Under the pieces are notes generated by a model that worked only from the letters and a program-made list of their open reading frames with translations, did not search any database and had not been told where the DNA came from. A DNA stretch of 64,000 bases from Roseivivax jejudonensis (lineage in GTDB: Bacteria; Pseudomonadota; Alphaproteobacteria; Rhodobacterales; Rhodobacteraceae). Position numbers and translations under genes: made by a program. Positions 36,878 to 45,465 of the stretch are shown piece after piece (within the stretch, counting starts at the first letter, position 1; each line of letters begins with the position of its first letter). The stretch spans positions 124,001 through 188,000 of the forward strand of contig NZ_FWFK01000005.1 in assembly GCF_900172265.1 (NCBI RefSeq). The letters are read 5' to 3'.

Positions 36878-37850
36878 CATCCGGATCGTGACCGAGGCCG
36901 AACTGCGCGCCGCGATCCCGCTCGACACCGGCGCGGTCGACGTGGTGGAGGGCGCCTTCGCGGCGCTCGCCCGCGGAGATGTCGTGATGCCGCCGGTCAT
37001 GTCCATGGCGATGCATGATCGCAATGCCGAGGTCGACGTGAAGACCGCCTACATCCCCGGCTTCGACGGCTTCGCGATCAAGGTCTCGCCCGGCTTCTTC
37101 GACAATCCGTCGCTCGGCCTGCCGTCGCTCAACGGCCTGATGATCCTGTTTTCGGCCAAAACCGGGCTTGTCGACACCGTCTTTCTCGACAACGGGTACC
37201 TGACGGATCTGCGCACCGCCGCGGCGGGCGCGGTCGCCGCGCGGCATCTCGCGCCGCCGGACGTGACCACCGCCGGCGTTCTCGGCACCGGCGTGCAGGC
37301 CCGGCTGCAGATGCGTGCGGCACACCTCGTCCGGCCGTTCGAGCGGGTGCTTGTCTGGGGGCGCGACGCGCGCCGTGCCGCTGCCTGCGCGGAGGATCTG
37401 GCCGCGACGATCGGGATCGAGGCCGAGATCTGCACCGACCCCGAAACGCTCGTCGCGCGCTCGCAGCTGGTGGTCACCACGACACCGGCGACCGACCCGA
37501 TCCTGCGCGCCGACTGGCTCCACCCGGAATTGCATGTCACCGCAATGGGATCGGACCAGGAGGGCAAGCAGGAGCTGGAGGCCGCGTGCCTGCCGCGCGC
37601 GGATCTCTACGTCGCCGACCGCGCGAGCCAGACCGAAGTGATGGGCGAGTTGCGCGCGGCCCGCGCGGCCGGGCTGATGCCCGAGCAGCCTGCGGAACTG
37701 GGCGAAATCGTCACCGGGGCCCGCCCCGGGCGGCAGAGCGCGCGGGACATCACCATCGCCGATCTGACCGGCACGGGCGCCCAGGACACCGCCATCGCCA
37801 CGCATGTGGCCCAGCGGCTCGGCGACGCCGGCACCCGGATCCGGACCTGA
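36867..37850 (+). CDS. eutC: EutC-type ornithine cyclodeaminase-family protein
   Basis: A 327-residue OCD/mu-crystallin-family protein with the substrate-side VDVKTAYIPGFDGFAIKVS segment and a Rossmann NAD loop GVLGTGVQARLQM. Family members reduce imines or cyclodeaminate amino acids. In eut clusters EutC acts with EutB on hydroxyectoine-derived intermediates; a BhcD-like iminosuccinate reductase is an alternative role. It overlaps eutB by 11 nt and is followed by asnC after 7 bp. Confidence 0.75.
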   Translation: MAHDIRIVTEAELRAAIPLDTGAVDVVEGAFAALARGDVVMPPVMSMAMHDRNAEVDVKTAYIPGFDGFAIKVSPGFFDNPSLGLPSLNGLMILFSAKTGLVDTVFLDNGYLTDLRTAAAGAVAARHLAPPDVTTAGVLGTGVQARLQMRAAHLVRPFERVLVWGRDARRAAACAEDLAATIGIEAEICTDPETLVARSQLVVTTTPATDPILRADWLHPELHVTAMGSDQEGKQELEAACLPRADLYVADRASQTEVMGELRAARAAGLMPEQPAELGEIVTGARPGRQSARDITIADLTGTGAQDTAIATHVAQRLGDAGTRIRT

Positions 37851-37857
37851 GGCGGTG

Positions 37858-38337
37858 GTGCGGCTCGACGCGCGCGACCTCGACATCCTGCGCACGCTCA
37901 CGCGCGAGGGCCGCATCACCAAGACCGAGCTGGCCGATCGCGTCGGCCTGTCCCCGACCCCCTGCTGGGAACGACTGAAGAAACTCGAACGCGCCGGCAT
38001 CATCGAGGGATACGGCGCGCGGTTGTCGCTGCGCGCGTTCGGGCCGCATGTCACCGTGTTCGTCGCCGTCGAGCTCGACAGCCACAAGGCCCCCGATTTC
38101 CGCGTGTTCGAGGAGGCGGTGCAGGGTTACGACGAGATCACGTTCGTCTGGGCGCTGGGCGGGGGGTTCGACTATCTCTGCCAGGTCGTGGCCCGCGACA
38201 TCGACGCCTACCAGCGCCTGATCGACCGGATGCTGGAGGCGCGGATCGGCTTGGCGCGCTACTACACCTACATCGTCACGAAGCCGGTGAAATCCTCGGG
38301 CGGCATTCCCCTGTCACTGCTCGCGGACGACGGCTGA
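37858..38337 (+). CDS. AsnC/Lrp family regulator of the eut module
   Basis: A 159-residue Lrp/AsnC protein: an N-terminal HTH (ILRTLTREGRITKTELADRVGLSPTPCWERLKKLE) and a C-terminal RAM ligand-binding domain (VWALGGGFDYLCQVVARDIDAYQ). GTG 37858 was chosen because GAGG (37849-37852) lies 5 nt upstream; GTG 37855 is possible. Its position matches the AsnC-type regulator of ectoine catabolic operons, where the inducer is an ectoine breakdown product. Here the inducer is only inferred. Confidence 0.85.
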   Translation: MRLDARDLDILRTLTREGRITKTELADRVGLSPTPCWERLKKLERAGIIEGYGARLSLRAFGPHVTVFVAVELDSHKAPDFRVFEEAVQGYDEITFVWALGGGFDYLCQVVARDIDAYQRLIDRMLEARIGLARYYTYIVTKPVKSSGGIPLSLLADDG

Positions 38338-38420
38338 GGAGGCATCTCGTCTGCCTCGGGTGCCCTGCGCGTGCGGCCGCGCCGAGAGGCAGGCCATTCG
38401 GACTGAAAAACGGCGCTTTG

Positions 38421-38437
38421 GCAGAGGATGTCTCTGC
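38421..38437 (+). other. Stem-loop in the asnC-ssd spacer
   Basis: GCAGAG (38421-38426) and CTCTGC (38432-38437) with a 5-nt loop, flanked by a further GGC/GCC pairing, in the 175-bp spacer that precedes ssd. No T-tract follows. It could be an operator, a leader structure or chance; the spacer has no gene. Confidence 0.3.
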
Positions 38438-38512
38438 GCCGGCAGGCAAGTTTGGTCCCCTCCTCTGATCCATCCGGGCGATACATCCACCATCGCCCAA
38501 TCGGAGGACCGC

Positions 38513-39997
38513 ATGACCGTGCACCGCACCTTTCCAAAATCGCCCCTGTCCGAGCTGTCCGATCCCCGGCTGGTCCGAAACTTCGCCTACGTGAACGGCA
38601 AGTGGCAAGGCGCCGCGTCGGGCGCGGCGCTGCCGGTCGCCAATCCGGCGGATGGCGCCTGGCTGGGCGAGGTCGCGCGCCTGTCGGGCGACGAGGCGCG
38701 GGCCGCGGTCGATGCCGCTCAGACCGCCTTCGAGAGCTGGTCGCAAAGCCTGCCGCAGGAGCGCGCTCGCCTTCTGCGCCGGTGGTACGAGCTGATGAAG
38801 GAGCACAAGGAGGATCTCGCGCGGATCATGGTGCTCGAGCAGGGCAAGCCGATCTCCGAGGCGCGCGGCGAAATCGACTACGCCGCCGACTTCATCGAGT
38901 TCTACGCCGAGGAAACGCGGCGGCCGAACATCGAGGGTGTGACCTCGCACCTGCCGGATGCCGAAGTCGAGCTGTGGCGCGAGCCGATGGGCGTGGCCGC
39001 GCTCATCACGCCGTGGAACTTCCCCTCGGCGATGCTGACCCGCAAGGCGGCCGCGGCACTTGCCGCCGGCTGCACCATCGTCGCCCATCCCTCTGCCGAG
39101 ACGCCGTTCTCGGCCCTCGCCCTGGCCGAACTGGCCGAGCGGGCGGGCCTGCCGCCGGGCGTGTTCAACGTGGTCACCGGCGAGGCGCCCGAGATCGTCG
39201 AGCCGTGGACGGCCGACCCGCGGGTGCGCGTCCTGTCCTTCACCGGCTCGACCGAGATCGGGCGGCTGCTTTACAAGCAGTGCGCGGGCACCGTGAAGTC
39301 GCTGATCATGGAACTCGGCGGCCATGCCCCGGTGATCGTGTTCAAGGGCGCCGAGATCGACCGTGCCGTGGCCGAGACGATGAAGGCGAAGTTCGCGACC
39401 TCCGGGCAGGATTGCCTTGGCGCGAACCGGATCTTCATCGAGAGGGCGATCTACGACGCCTTCGTCGAGAAGTTCACCGCCGCGACCGAGGCGCTCACCG
39501 TGGGCACCGGCTTCGATGATCCCGATATCGGGCCGCTGATGAACGAGCGGGCCGTTGCCAAGCAGGAAGAGCATGTCGCCGACGCCGTCGAGAAAGGCGC
39601 GCGGCTCCTCTGTGGCGGCAAGCGCCATGCGGCGGGCAAGCTGTTCTTCGAGCCGACGGTGCTGGCCGACGTGCCCGAGGACGCGGCGATCCTGTCGGAA
39701 GAGACCTTCGGCCCCGTGGCCGCGCTCGTGCCCTTCGATACCGAGGACGAAGTCGTGGCCCGCGCGAACGCCACCGAGTACGGCCTCGTGGCCTACGTTC
39801 ACAGCCTCGATCCGCGGCGGATCTACCGCGTGAGCCGGGCGCTGCAGTTCGGCATGGTTGCGGTGAACCGCACCAAGGTCACCGGCGCGCCCATCCCCTT
39901 CGGCGGCATGAAGCAGTCGGGACTCGGCCGCGAAGGCGCGAGGCAGGGACTCGAAGCGTTTACCGAGATCAAGTACGTCTGCCGCGACTGGGGCTGA
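38513..39997 (+). CDS. Aldehyde dehydrogenase, succinate/aspartate-semialdehyde type (Ssd)
   Basis: A 494-residue NAD(P)-dependent aldehyde dehydrogenase. Catalytic Cys301 lies in SGQDCLGANR and general base Glu267 in MELGGHAP; the coenzyme loop FTGSTEIG is at 243-250. The position that is usually Lys in KPAxxTP (cofactor ribose contact) is His192 here (AHPSAETP). In ectoine clusters this enzyme oxidises aspartate semialdehyde formed from diaminobutyrate. Context supports that role, but generic succinate-semialdehyde dehydrogenase activity is possible. GGAGGA precedes the ATG. Confidence 0.8.
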   Translation: MTVHRTFPKSPLSELSDPRLVRNFAYVNGKWQGAASGAALPVANPADGAWLGEVARLSGDEARAAVDAAQTAFESWSQSLPQERARLLRRWYELMKEHKEDLARIMVLEQGKPISEARGEIDYAADFIEFYAEETRRPNIEGVTSHLPDAEVELWREPMGVAALITPWNFPSAMLTRKAAAALAAGCTIVAHPSAETPFSALALAELAERAGLPPGVFNVVTGEAPEIVEPWTADPRVRVLSFTGSTEIGRLLYKQCAGTVKSLIMELGGHAPVIVFKGAEIDRAVAETMKAKFATSGQDCLGANRIFIERAIYDAFVEKFTAATEALTVGTGFDDPDIGPLMNERAVAKQEEHVADAVEKGARLLCGGKRHAAGKLFFEPTVLADVPEDAAILSEETFGPVAALVPFDTEDEVVARANATEYGLVAYVHSLDPRRIYRVSRALQFGMVAVNRTKVTGAPIPFGGMKQSGLGREGARQGLEAFTEIKYVCRDWG

Positions 39998-40068
39998 CGC
40001 GACGGAACAGGACAGGCCGGGGCGGACGCGCAGCCGCCCCGCGAATTTGCCAGAAAGGACGTGACCGA

Positions 40069-41445
40069 ATGCTGAAGAACGACATGCTCGAGCAGTGGGA
40101 CCGGGAGAACTTCTTTCACCCGTCCACGCACCTCGCGGAGTTCGCGCGGGGCAACGCGCCGCACCGGGTGATCGAGGGCGGCGAAGGCTGCCACATCGAG
40201 ACGCGCGACGGGCATCGCCTGCTCGACGCGTTCGCCGGGCTCTATTGCGTCAACGTCGGGTACGGCCGGCCGGAGATCGCCGAAGCGATCGCCGAGCAGG
40301 CGCGTAGCCTCGCCTATTACCACGCCTATGTCGGCCACGGCACCGAGGTGTCGATCCGGCTCGCCAAGATGATCCTCGATCGCGCGCCGGACCACATGTC
40401 GAAGGTCTATTTCGGCCTGTCCGGATCGGACGCGAACGAGACCAACGTGAAGCTCGTCTGGTACTACAACAACATCCTCGGTCGCCCGGAAAAGAAGAAG
40501 ATCATCTCGCGCTGGCGCGGATACCACGGCTCGGGCCTGATGACCGGGTCGCTGACCGGGCTCGAGCTCTTCCACAAGAAATTCGACCTGCCGCTGTCGC
40601 AGGTTCTCCACACCGAGGCGCCGTACTACTACCGCCGGCCCGACCTCGCGATGTCGGAGGCTGATTTCGTCCAGCATTGCGTTGACGAGCTCGAGGCGCT
40701 GATCGCGCGCGAGGGCGCCGACACCATCGCCGCCTTCATCGGCGAGCCGGTCCTCGGAACCGGGGGCATCGTGCCGCCGCCCGCGGGTTACTGGGAGGCG
40801 ATCCAGAAGGTGCTCGACAAGCACGACATCCTGCTGATCGCCGACGAGGTCGTCACCGGCTTCGGGCGGCTCGGCTCGATGTTCGGGTCGGACCATTACG
40901 GGATCAAGCCGGACCTGATGACGATCGCGAAGGGCCTGACCTCGGCCTACGCGCCGCTCTCGGGCTCCATCGTGTCCGACAAGATGTGGAAGGTGCTGGA
41001 GCAGGGCACCGACGAGAACGGCCCGATCGGCCACGGCTGGACCTACTCGGCCCACCCGATCGGCGCGGCGGCCGGCGTCGCCAACCTCGAGCTGATCGAC
41101 ACGCTCGACCTCGTGGGCAATGCCGGGCGCACCGGCGCCTACTTCAACCGCGTGATGCGCGAGGCGCTGGCCGACCACCCGCATGTCGGCGACGTGCGCG
41201 GCGAGGGCCTGCTCTGCGCGGTGGAATTCGTGAAGGATCGCGATAGCCGCACCTTCTTCGACGCGACCGACAAGATCGGTGCACTGCTCGCCGGCCTGCT
41301 GCTCGAGGACGGTATCATCGCGCGGGCCATGCCGCAGGGCGACATCCTCGGCTTCGCGCCGCCGTTCTGCCTGACCGAGGCGGAGGCCGACGAGATCGCC
41401 GAGAAGACCGCGAAGGCCGCAAAGAAACTCTTCGACTGGTCTTGA
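40069..41445 (+). CDS. Class III aminotransferase (Atf) of the eut module
   Basis: A 458-residue fold-type I omega-aminotransferase. PLP lysine Lys288 is in MTIAKGL, Asp259 in LLIADEVVTGFGR, and SGSDANETNVK binds the cofactor phosphate. Such enzymes remove the terminal amino group of diamines or omega-amino acids; in ectoine clusters the substrate is L-2,4-diaminobutyrate, giving aspartate semialdehyde for the preceding dehydrogenase. The exact amino donor is inferred from context. It is the last gene of the module, followed 19 bp later by repeat copy B. Confidence 0.8.
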   Translation: MLKNDMLEQWDRENFFHPSTHLAEFARGNAPHRVIEGGEGCHIETRDGHRLLDAFAGLYCVNVGYGRPEIAEAIAEQARSLAYYHAYVGHGTEVSIRLAKMILDRAPDHMSKVYFGLSGSDANETNVKLVWYYNNILGRPEKKKIISRWRGYHGSGLMTGSLTGLELFHKKFDLPLSQVLHTEAPYYYRRPDLAMSEADFVQHCVDELEALIAREGADTIAAFIGEPVLGTGGIVPPPAGYWEAIQKVLDKHDILLIADEVVTGFGRLGSMFGSDHYGIKPDLMTIAKGLTSAYAPLSGSIVSDKMWKVLEQGTDENGPIGHGWTYSAHPIGAAAGVANLELIDTLDLVGNAGRTGAYFNRVMREALADHPHVGDVRGEGLLCAVEFVKDRDSRTFFDATDKIGALLAGLLLEDGIIARAMPQGDILGFAPPFCLTEAEADEIAEKTAKAAKKLFDWS

Positions 41446-41464
41446 GACCGGCGCGCCGTCCGCA

Positions 41465-41540
41465 GGTCGGCTGCGGGCGGCGCGCGTCGGAGCGAGGGGC
41501 CAGCCCCTCGCGCTCCCCGGGGTTTATCGGCAAGATGAAG
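41465..41540 (+). repeat. Dispersed hairpin repeat, copy B (head type 1, tail type II)
   Basis: Starts with GGTCGGCTGCGGGCGGC (41465-41481), then the hairpin GCGAGGGG-CCAG-CCCCTCGC (41492-41511), GCTCCCCGG and the tail GGTTTATCGGCAAGATGAAG ending at 41540. The head is the same as in copy A but in opposite orientation; the tail is the variant also seen in copy E. It lies between atf and the convergent idi gene and marks the left edge of the photosynthesis cluster. Confidence 0.8.
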
Positions 41541-41577
41541 GGGGCGGCGGCGCGTGCCGGGGTCGGCACGGTGCGGT

Positions 41578-42108
41578 TCAGCCGAGGAGGGCCGCGGGGA
41601 AGATCCGGGGCGCGTGCTCTTCGAGATAGATCCGGAGCCACGGGGTGTAGCGCTGCGGCCGCGCCGCGATGTCGGCGCGGAGCCCATCGAGCGGCATCCA
41701 GGCAGTGTCCATCACCTCGTCCGGGTCGGGTGCGAGCGCGAGCGGGCCCGGCGCCTCGGCGGTGAAGAGGTCCACGACCTCGTGCTCGACGAGCCCGCCG
41801 CCCACGTCGGCGCGATACTCCACCACGTCGCGATGGGTCAGCGGCAGGTCGCGCAGGCCGAGCTCTTCGGCGAGGCGACGCCTGGCGCAGGCCTCGGGCG
41901 GTTCGGCCCAGTGGGGATGCGTGCAGCAGGTGTTCGCCCACAGCCCGGGCGTATGGTATTTTCCCGCCGCCCGGCGTTGCAGCAGGACCCTGTCGCCGTC
42001 GAGCACGAAGACCGAAACGGCCTTGTGGCGCAGACCGCGTACATGCGCTTCGAGCTTGTCGACCGGGGTCAGGCGGCCGTCGATCCAGGCGGGAATCGCG
42101 AGGCTCAC
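41578..42108 (-). CDS. idi: Isopentenyl-diphosphate delta-isomerase (type I)
   Basis: A 176-residue enzyme interconverting IPP and DMAPP, supplying C20 units for bacteriochlorophyll and carotenoids. The catalytic Cys62 is in ANTCCTHPH and the Nudix-like metal site around RRRLAEELG. It starts with GTG at 42108 overlapping the bchP stop (GTGTGA). Size and position match the idi gene next to bchP in Rhodobacter clusters. Confidence 0.92.
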   Translation of the reverse strand: MSLAIPAWIDGRLTPVDKLEAHVRGLRHKAVSVFVLDGDRVLLQRRAAGKYHTPGLWANTCCTHPHWAEPPEACARRRLAEELGLRDLPLTHRDVVEYRADVGGGLVEHEVVDLFTAEAPGPLALAPDPDEVMDTAWMPLDGLRADIAARPQRYTPWLRIYLEEHAPRIFPAALLG

Positions 42109-43283
42109 ACGTAGGTCTCCGAGACCAGGCCGGTGAGGTGCGCGAAATTCTTCATGCCGATGCGGACATGCGCCATCGGGCGGGCGCGCACCAGTTTCTT
42201 GTTCATGTAGGCCTCGAAGGTCAGGCGCTGGACGTCGATGTCGTGGCACAGCGACACGAAGCGTTCGCGCCGCGCGTCCGAGCGGTAATAGGCGTTCTGC
42301 ATCGAAGCAAGGACGCGGAAGACGGTCTTGTGCTCGCGCATGAAGAGCTTGCGGGCGAGGCGCAGGTCCGCGACCCGGCCGGTCGCGAGGCAGGAGGCGG
42401 CGGCCGAGGCGGCCGCGCGGCCGGCGACCATGGCGTAGTAGATGCCCTCTCCGGAAGACGGCGCGACCACGCCGGCGGCATCGCCGGCGAGGACGACGTC
42501 CCGGCCGTTGTCCCAGCGGTCGAGCGGCCGGAGCGGGATCGGCGCGCCTTCCTTGCGCAGTGTCTCGCATCCCGCGAGGCCTGCAGCGCGACGCAGGTCG
42601 GCCGTCGCCGCCTTGAGATCGGCCGAGCGGTGTTCGGTGCCCATGCCGACCGACACGGTCGATCCGTGCGGGAACACCCAGCCGTAGAAATCGGCGCTGA
42701 TGCGGCCGTCGTAGACGACGTCGCAGCGATCGGGATCGTACTCGCCCGGCCCGGGGGCGGCGACGATCTCGTGGTAGGCGAAAACGTAGGGGATCGCCTC
42801 GGCGCCGGGCACCTCGGCCTTGCCGACGCGGCTGTTGGCGCCGTCGGCGCCGATCACCAGCCGGGTGGGCAGGCGGCGTTCCTCGCCGGTCGCCTTGTCG
42901 CGGTAGACGACCGCGGTGCCGTCGCTCCGGTCCACCCGCAGGAAGGTGCCGGTGTGGCGTGTCGCGCCGGCGGTTTCGGCCCGCGCCCGCAGGAAGGGAT
43001 CGAAGTCCTTGCGGTCGACCATGCCGACGAAACCGTTCTCGATCGGGATGTCGACGCGCCGGCCGCTGGGCGAGATCATGCGCGCGGTGGTGATCTTGGC
43101 GAGAAGCTGGGCTTCGCCGATGTCGAAATCGGCCATCAGCCGCGGCGGTATCGCGCCGCCGCACGGCTTGATCCGGCCCTCCCGGTCGAGGAGCGCGACG
43201 CGCGCCCCGGACCGCGCGAGATCCTCTGCGGCAGTGGCACCGCAGGGTCCGCCTCCGACAACGACGACATCGAACATGGTCAT
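42105..43283 (-). CDS. bchP: Geranylgeranyl (bacterio)chlorophyll reductase
   Basis: A 392-residue flavoprotein reducing the geranylgeranyl tail of bacteriochlorophyll to phytyl. The FAD loop VVGGGPCGATAAEDLA is near 9-24, followed by GRIKPCGGAIPPRLM, and the flavin site GDAAGVVAPSSGEGIYYAM is diagnostic. ATG 43283 overlaps the upstream PucC-like gene stop (ATGA). It follows bchG and the PucC-like gene in one string ending with idi. Confidence 0.94.
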   Translation of the reverse strand: MTMFDVVVVGGGPCGATAAEDLARSGARVALLDREGRIKPCGGAIPPRLMADFDIGEAQLLAKITTARMISPSGRRVDIPIENGFVGMVDRKDFDPFLRARAETAGATRHTGTFLRVDRSDGTAVVYRDKATGEERRLPTRLVIGADGANSRVGKAEVPGAEAIPYVFAYHEIVAAPGPGEYDPDRCDVVYDGRISADFYGWVFPHGSTVSVGMGTEHRSADLKAATADLRRAAGLAGCETLRKEGAPIPLRPLDRWDNGRDVVLAGDAAGVVAPSSGEGIYYAMVAGRAAASAAASCLATGRVADLRLARKLFMREHKTVFRVLASMQNAYYRSDARRERFVSLCHDIDVQRLTFEAYMNKKLVRARPMAHVRIGMKNFAHLTGLVSETYV

Positions 43284-44560
43284 TCTCCCGGTTGCAGGGC
43301 GGGGGCCGGCGCACGCCCCTCCATGATGACAAGCGCCATGATCGCGGCGGCGACGAAGAGCGCGGCCTCGACAATGAATACGGTGGCGAAGGCGGGTGCA
43401 TCCGCGGTGACCCTGCGCATCACGTCGACGGCCGCCGCACCCGCGAGCCCGCCGGAGCCGGCGGCGATTGCCTGCGCGGCGCCCCAGAGACCCATCCGCG
43501 TGCCTTCGCGCGCGCCGCGGCCCTCGCCGGCGAGTTTCATCATCGCCCCGATGGCCGAGACCGCGAACATGCCGTTGAAAAGGCCGAGCGCCACCGCGGC
43601 GGGCAGGATCGGCCCGCCCGGGCCCGTCGGCGCGATCGCCGCGAGCGTCAGGAGCGCGGCGGCGGAGCCGAGGCAGCCGGCGGCGACCCAGGCCCGCATG
43701 CTGCCGATGCGGAACCCGGTCGCCATGATGCCCACCGTCAGCATGCCGAGGAAGACACCGCCGTTCTGGGCGCCGGCGAGCTGGGTCGATTGCCCGGGCG
43801 TGTAGGCGAAGACCAGCCCGGCATAGGGTTCGAGGATCAACTCCTGCATGAAGTAGGCGATCATCGACAGGAAGACGAAGAGCGTGAAGTTGCGCGCCTG
43901 CCGCTCGCGCCAGACCTCGGCCAGCGCGGCGAAGAAGGGCTGCGGCTCGGGCTCGGGACGCACGACGAGACCGCGCTCGACGCCGCGGACGGCCAGCGCG
44001 GTCATCACCAGGACCGTCGCCGCGGTGGCCGACACGATGACCATGAGCCGCGCTGGCGTGTAGGGATCGAGCAGGCCGCCGACGACACCGGCGGTGACCG
44101 CGATGCCGAAAATCATCATCAGCCAGGTGATCGTGGCCGCCGCGCCGCGGCGATGCGGAGCGGTTGCGGTGGCCAGCAGCGCAAGGAGCGAGGTGCCGGA
44201 GGTGCCGACGCCGAGGCCGATGGCCGCGTAGGCAACGACGGACAGGCCGAGACCGGGCCAGAAGGCGCGCTCGAGTACGACGACGCCCGCCGCGGCGCCG
44301 ATCCCGCCAAGCGCCAGGATCGCCATGCCACCGACGATCCAGATCGTCCGGTTGCCGAGCGTGTCGGAGCGGAACCCCCAGTTCGGCCGGGTGATCTGGA
44401 TGCCGTAATGCAGCGCCACGAGGAAGCCGGGAAGCACGGCCGGAAGCGCCAGTTCGACCACCATCAACCGGTTGAGCGTGGACGTGGTCAGCACGACGAT
44501 CGCGCCGAGCGCCATCTGCACGAGCCCGAGCCGGACGATCGAGAGCCACGACAGCGTCAT
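43280..44560 (-). CDS. PucC/BCD-family membrane transporter next to bchP
   Basis: A 426-residue, about 12-helix MFS protein of the PucC/LhaA (bacteriochlorophyll delivery) family. Family marks include ITRPNWGFRSDTLGNRTIWI near the start and LILEPYAGLVFAYTPG. It corresponds to the ORF428-type gene between bchG and bchP in Rhodobacter clusters. A role in pigment delivery or antenna assembly is inferred from the family. It overlaps bchG and bchP by 4 nt each. It is a paralogue of lhaA at 56743-58161. Confidence 0.85.
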   Translation of the reverse strand: MTLSWLSIVRLGLVQMALGAIVVLTTSTLNRLMVVELALPAVLPGFLVALHYGIQITRPNWGFRSDTLGNRTIWIVGGMAILALGGIGAAAGVVVLERAFWPGLGLSVVAYAAIGLGVGTSGTSLLALLATATAPHRRGAAATITWLMMIFGIAVTAGVVGGLLDPYTPARLMVIVSATAATVLVMTALAVRGVERGLVVRPEPEPQPFFAALAEVWRERQARNFTLFVFLSMIAYFMQELILEPYAGLVFAYTPGQSTQLAGAQNGGVFLGMLTVGIMATGFRIGSMRAWVAAGCLGSAAALLTLAAIAPTGPGGPILPAAVALGLFNGMFAVSAIGAMMKLAGEGRGAREGTRMGLWGAAQAIAAGSGGLAGAAAVDVMRRVTADAPAFATVFIVEAALFVAAAIMALVIMEGRAPAPALQPGE

Positions 44561-45465
44561 CCGCCCGCTCCGATCCCGCGGAGCGCGACAGCCGCGATCA
44601 TCATGCCGGAGACGTAGAACAGCACGCCGGTTCCATTGTACCACGGCGCGCGCGCCTTGGGATCACGCAGCATCACGCGCATCGCCCAGAGCTGCGCGAC
44701 GATAAGCGCCGCGATCGCCGCCGGCGCCCAGAGTGCGCCCCAGCCGACCAGCAGCGCGACCACGGCGATCTGCGGCACCAGCATCACGACGCAGGCCACC
44801 CGCGCCGCGCGCGCCGGCCCGAGCGTGACGGGCAGGGAGGCGACCCCGGTCTGGCGGTCGCCCTCCAGCGCCTTGAAATCGTTGAGCGTCATGATCCCGT
44901 GTGCGCCGATGCCGTAGAGCACCGCGATCACGATGACCTCGGCCGCGGGCCGCCCGGCGCTGAGCACCGCGGCGCCGGTGAACCAGGGCAGGGTCTCGTA
45001 GGACAGGCCGACGAGGCCCGGGCCCCAGACGCCCGAGCGCTTCAGCCGCACCGGCTCGGCCGAGTAGGCCCAGGCGGCGGCGACCCCGACGACCGTCGCA
45101 CCGAAGCCCCAGGGGCCGAGCGTCGCGCCGAGCGCCAGCGCGAGGCCGGACATCGCGAGCGCCACCCACAGGCCCCAGCGCCCCGGCACCCGGCCGGAGG
45201 GGATCGGCCGGTCGGGTTCGTTGATCGCGTCGACATGCCGGTCGCACCAGTCGTTGGCCGCCTGGCTCATGCCGCAGACGACCGGACCGGCCAGCACCAT
45301 GCCGACGAGCACCAGCGTCCACGCGCCGTCCGGCGCGGCGCCCGAGGACACCGTGCCGCACAGGTAGGCCCAGACGGGGGGAAACCACGTGACCGGCTTC
45401 ACCAGCCGCAAGAGCGCGGCGGGGTCGGGCAGGCGCCGTGACTGTAAACTTTCGCTGACACTCAT
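44557..45465 (-). CDS. bchG: Bacteriochlorophyll synthase
   Basis: A 302-residue membrane prenyltransferase (UbiA family) that esterifies bacteriochlorophyllide with geranylgeranyl diphosphate. The Mg-diphosphate motif NDWCDRHVDAINEPDRP is at 71-87; a second site is DFKALEGDRQ. Eight or nine membrane helices are expected. ATG 45465 agrees with the MSV start known for this protein. A PpsR-type operator (45443-45460) lies within codons 2-8. It follows ppsR after 46 bp. Confidence 0.95.
   Translation of the reverse strand: MSVSESLQSRRLPDPAALLRLVKPVTWFPPVWAYLCGTVSSGAAPDGAWTLVLVGMVLAGPVVCGMSQAANDWCDRHVDAINEPDRPIPSGRVPGRWGLWVALAMSGLALALGATLGPWGFGATVVGVAAAWAYSAEPVRLKRSGVWGPGLVGLSYETLPWFTGAAVLSAGRPAAEVIVIAVLYGIGAHGIMTLNDFKALEGDRQTGVASLPVTLGPARAARVACVVMLVPQIAVVALLVGWGALWAPAAIAALIVAQLWAMRVMLRDPKARAPWYNGTGVLFYVSGMMIAAVALRGIGAGG
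45443..45460. promoter_or_regulatory. PpsR/CrtJ-type operator over the bchG start
   Basis: An exact TGT-N12-ACA (TGT 45443-45445, ACA 45458-45460), the CrtJ/PpsR consensus. It lies just inside the bchG coding region. Next to it are TGACAC-TCAT-GTGTCA (45456-45471), which spans the start codon, and TGTC...GACA arms at 45467-45479. On the minus strand TTGACA (45472-45467) and TTTACA (45448-45443) are 18 bp apart and could be a promoter. Confidence 0.6.

Noticed and set aside
35873-37850. Reading eutB-eutC as bhcB-bhcD of the beta-hydroxyaspartate cycle
   Set aside because: The aldolase (bhcC) and aspartate-glyoxylate aminotransferase (bhcA) genes are missing, whereas asnC-ssd-atf follow as in ectoine clusters. 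Kept only as an alternative.
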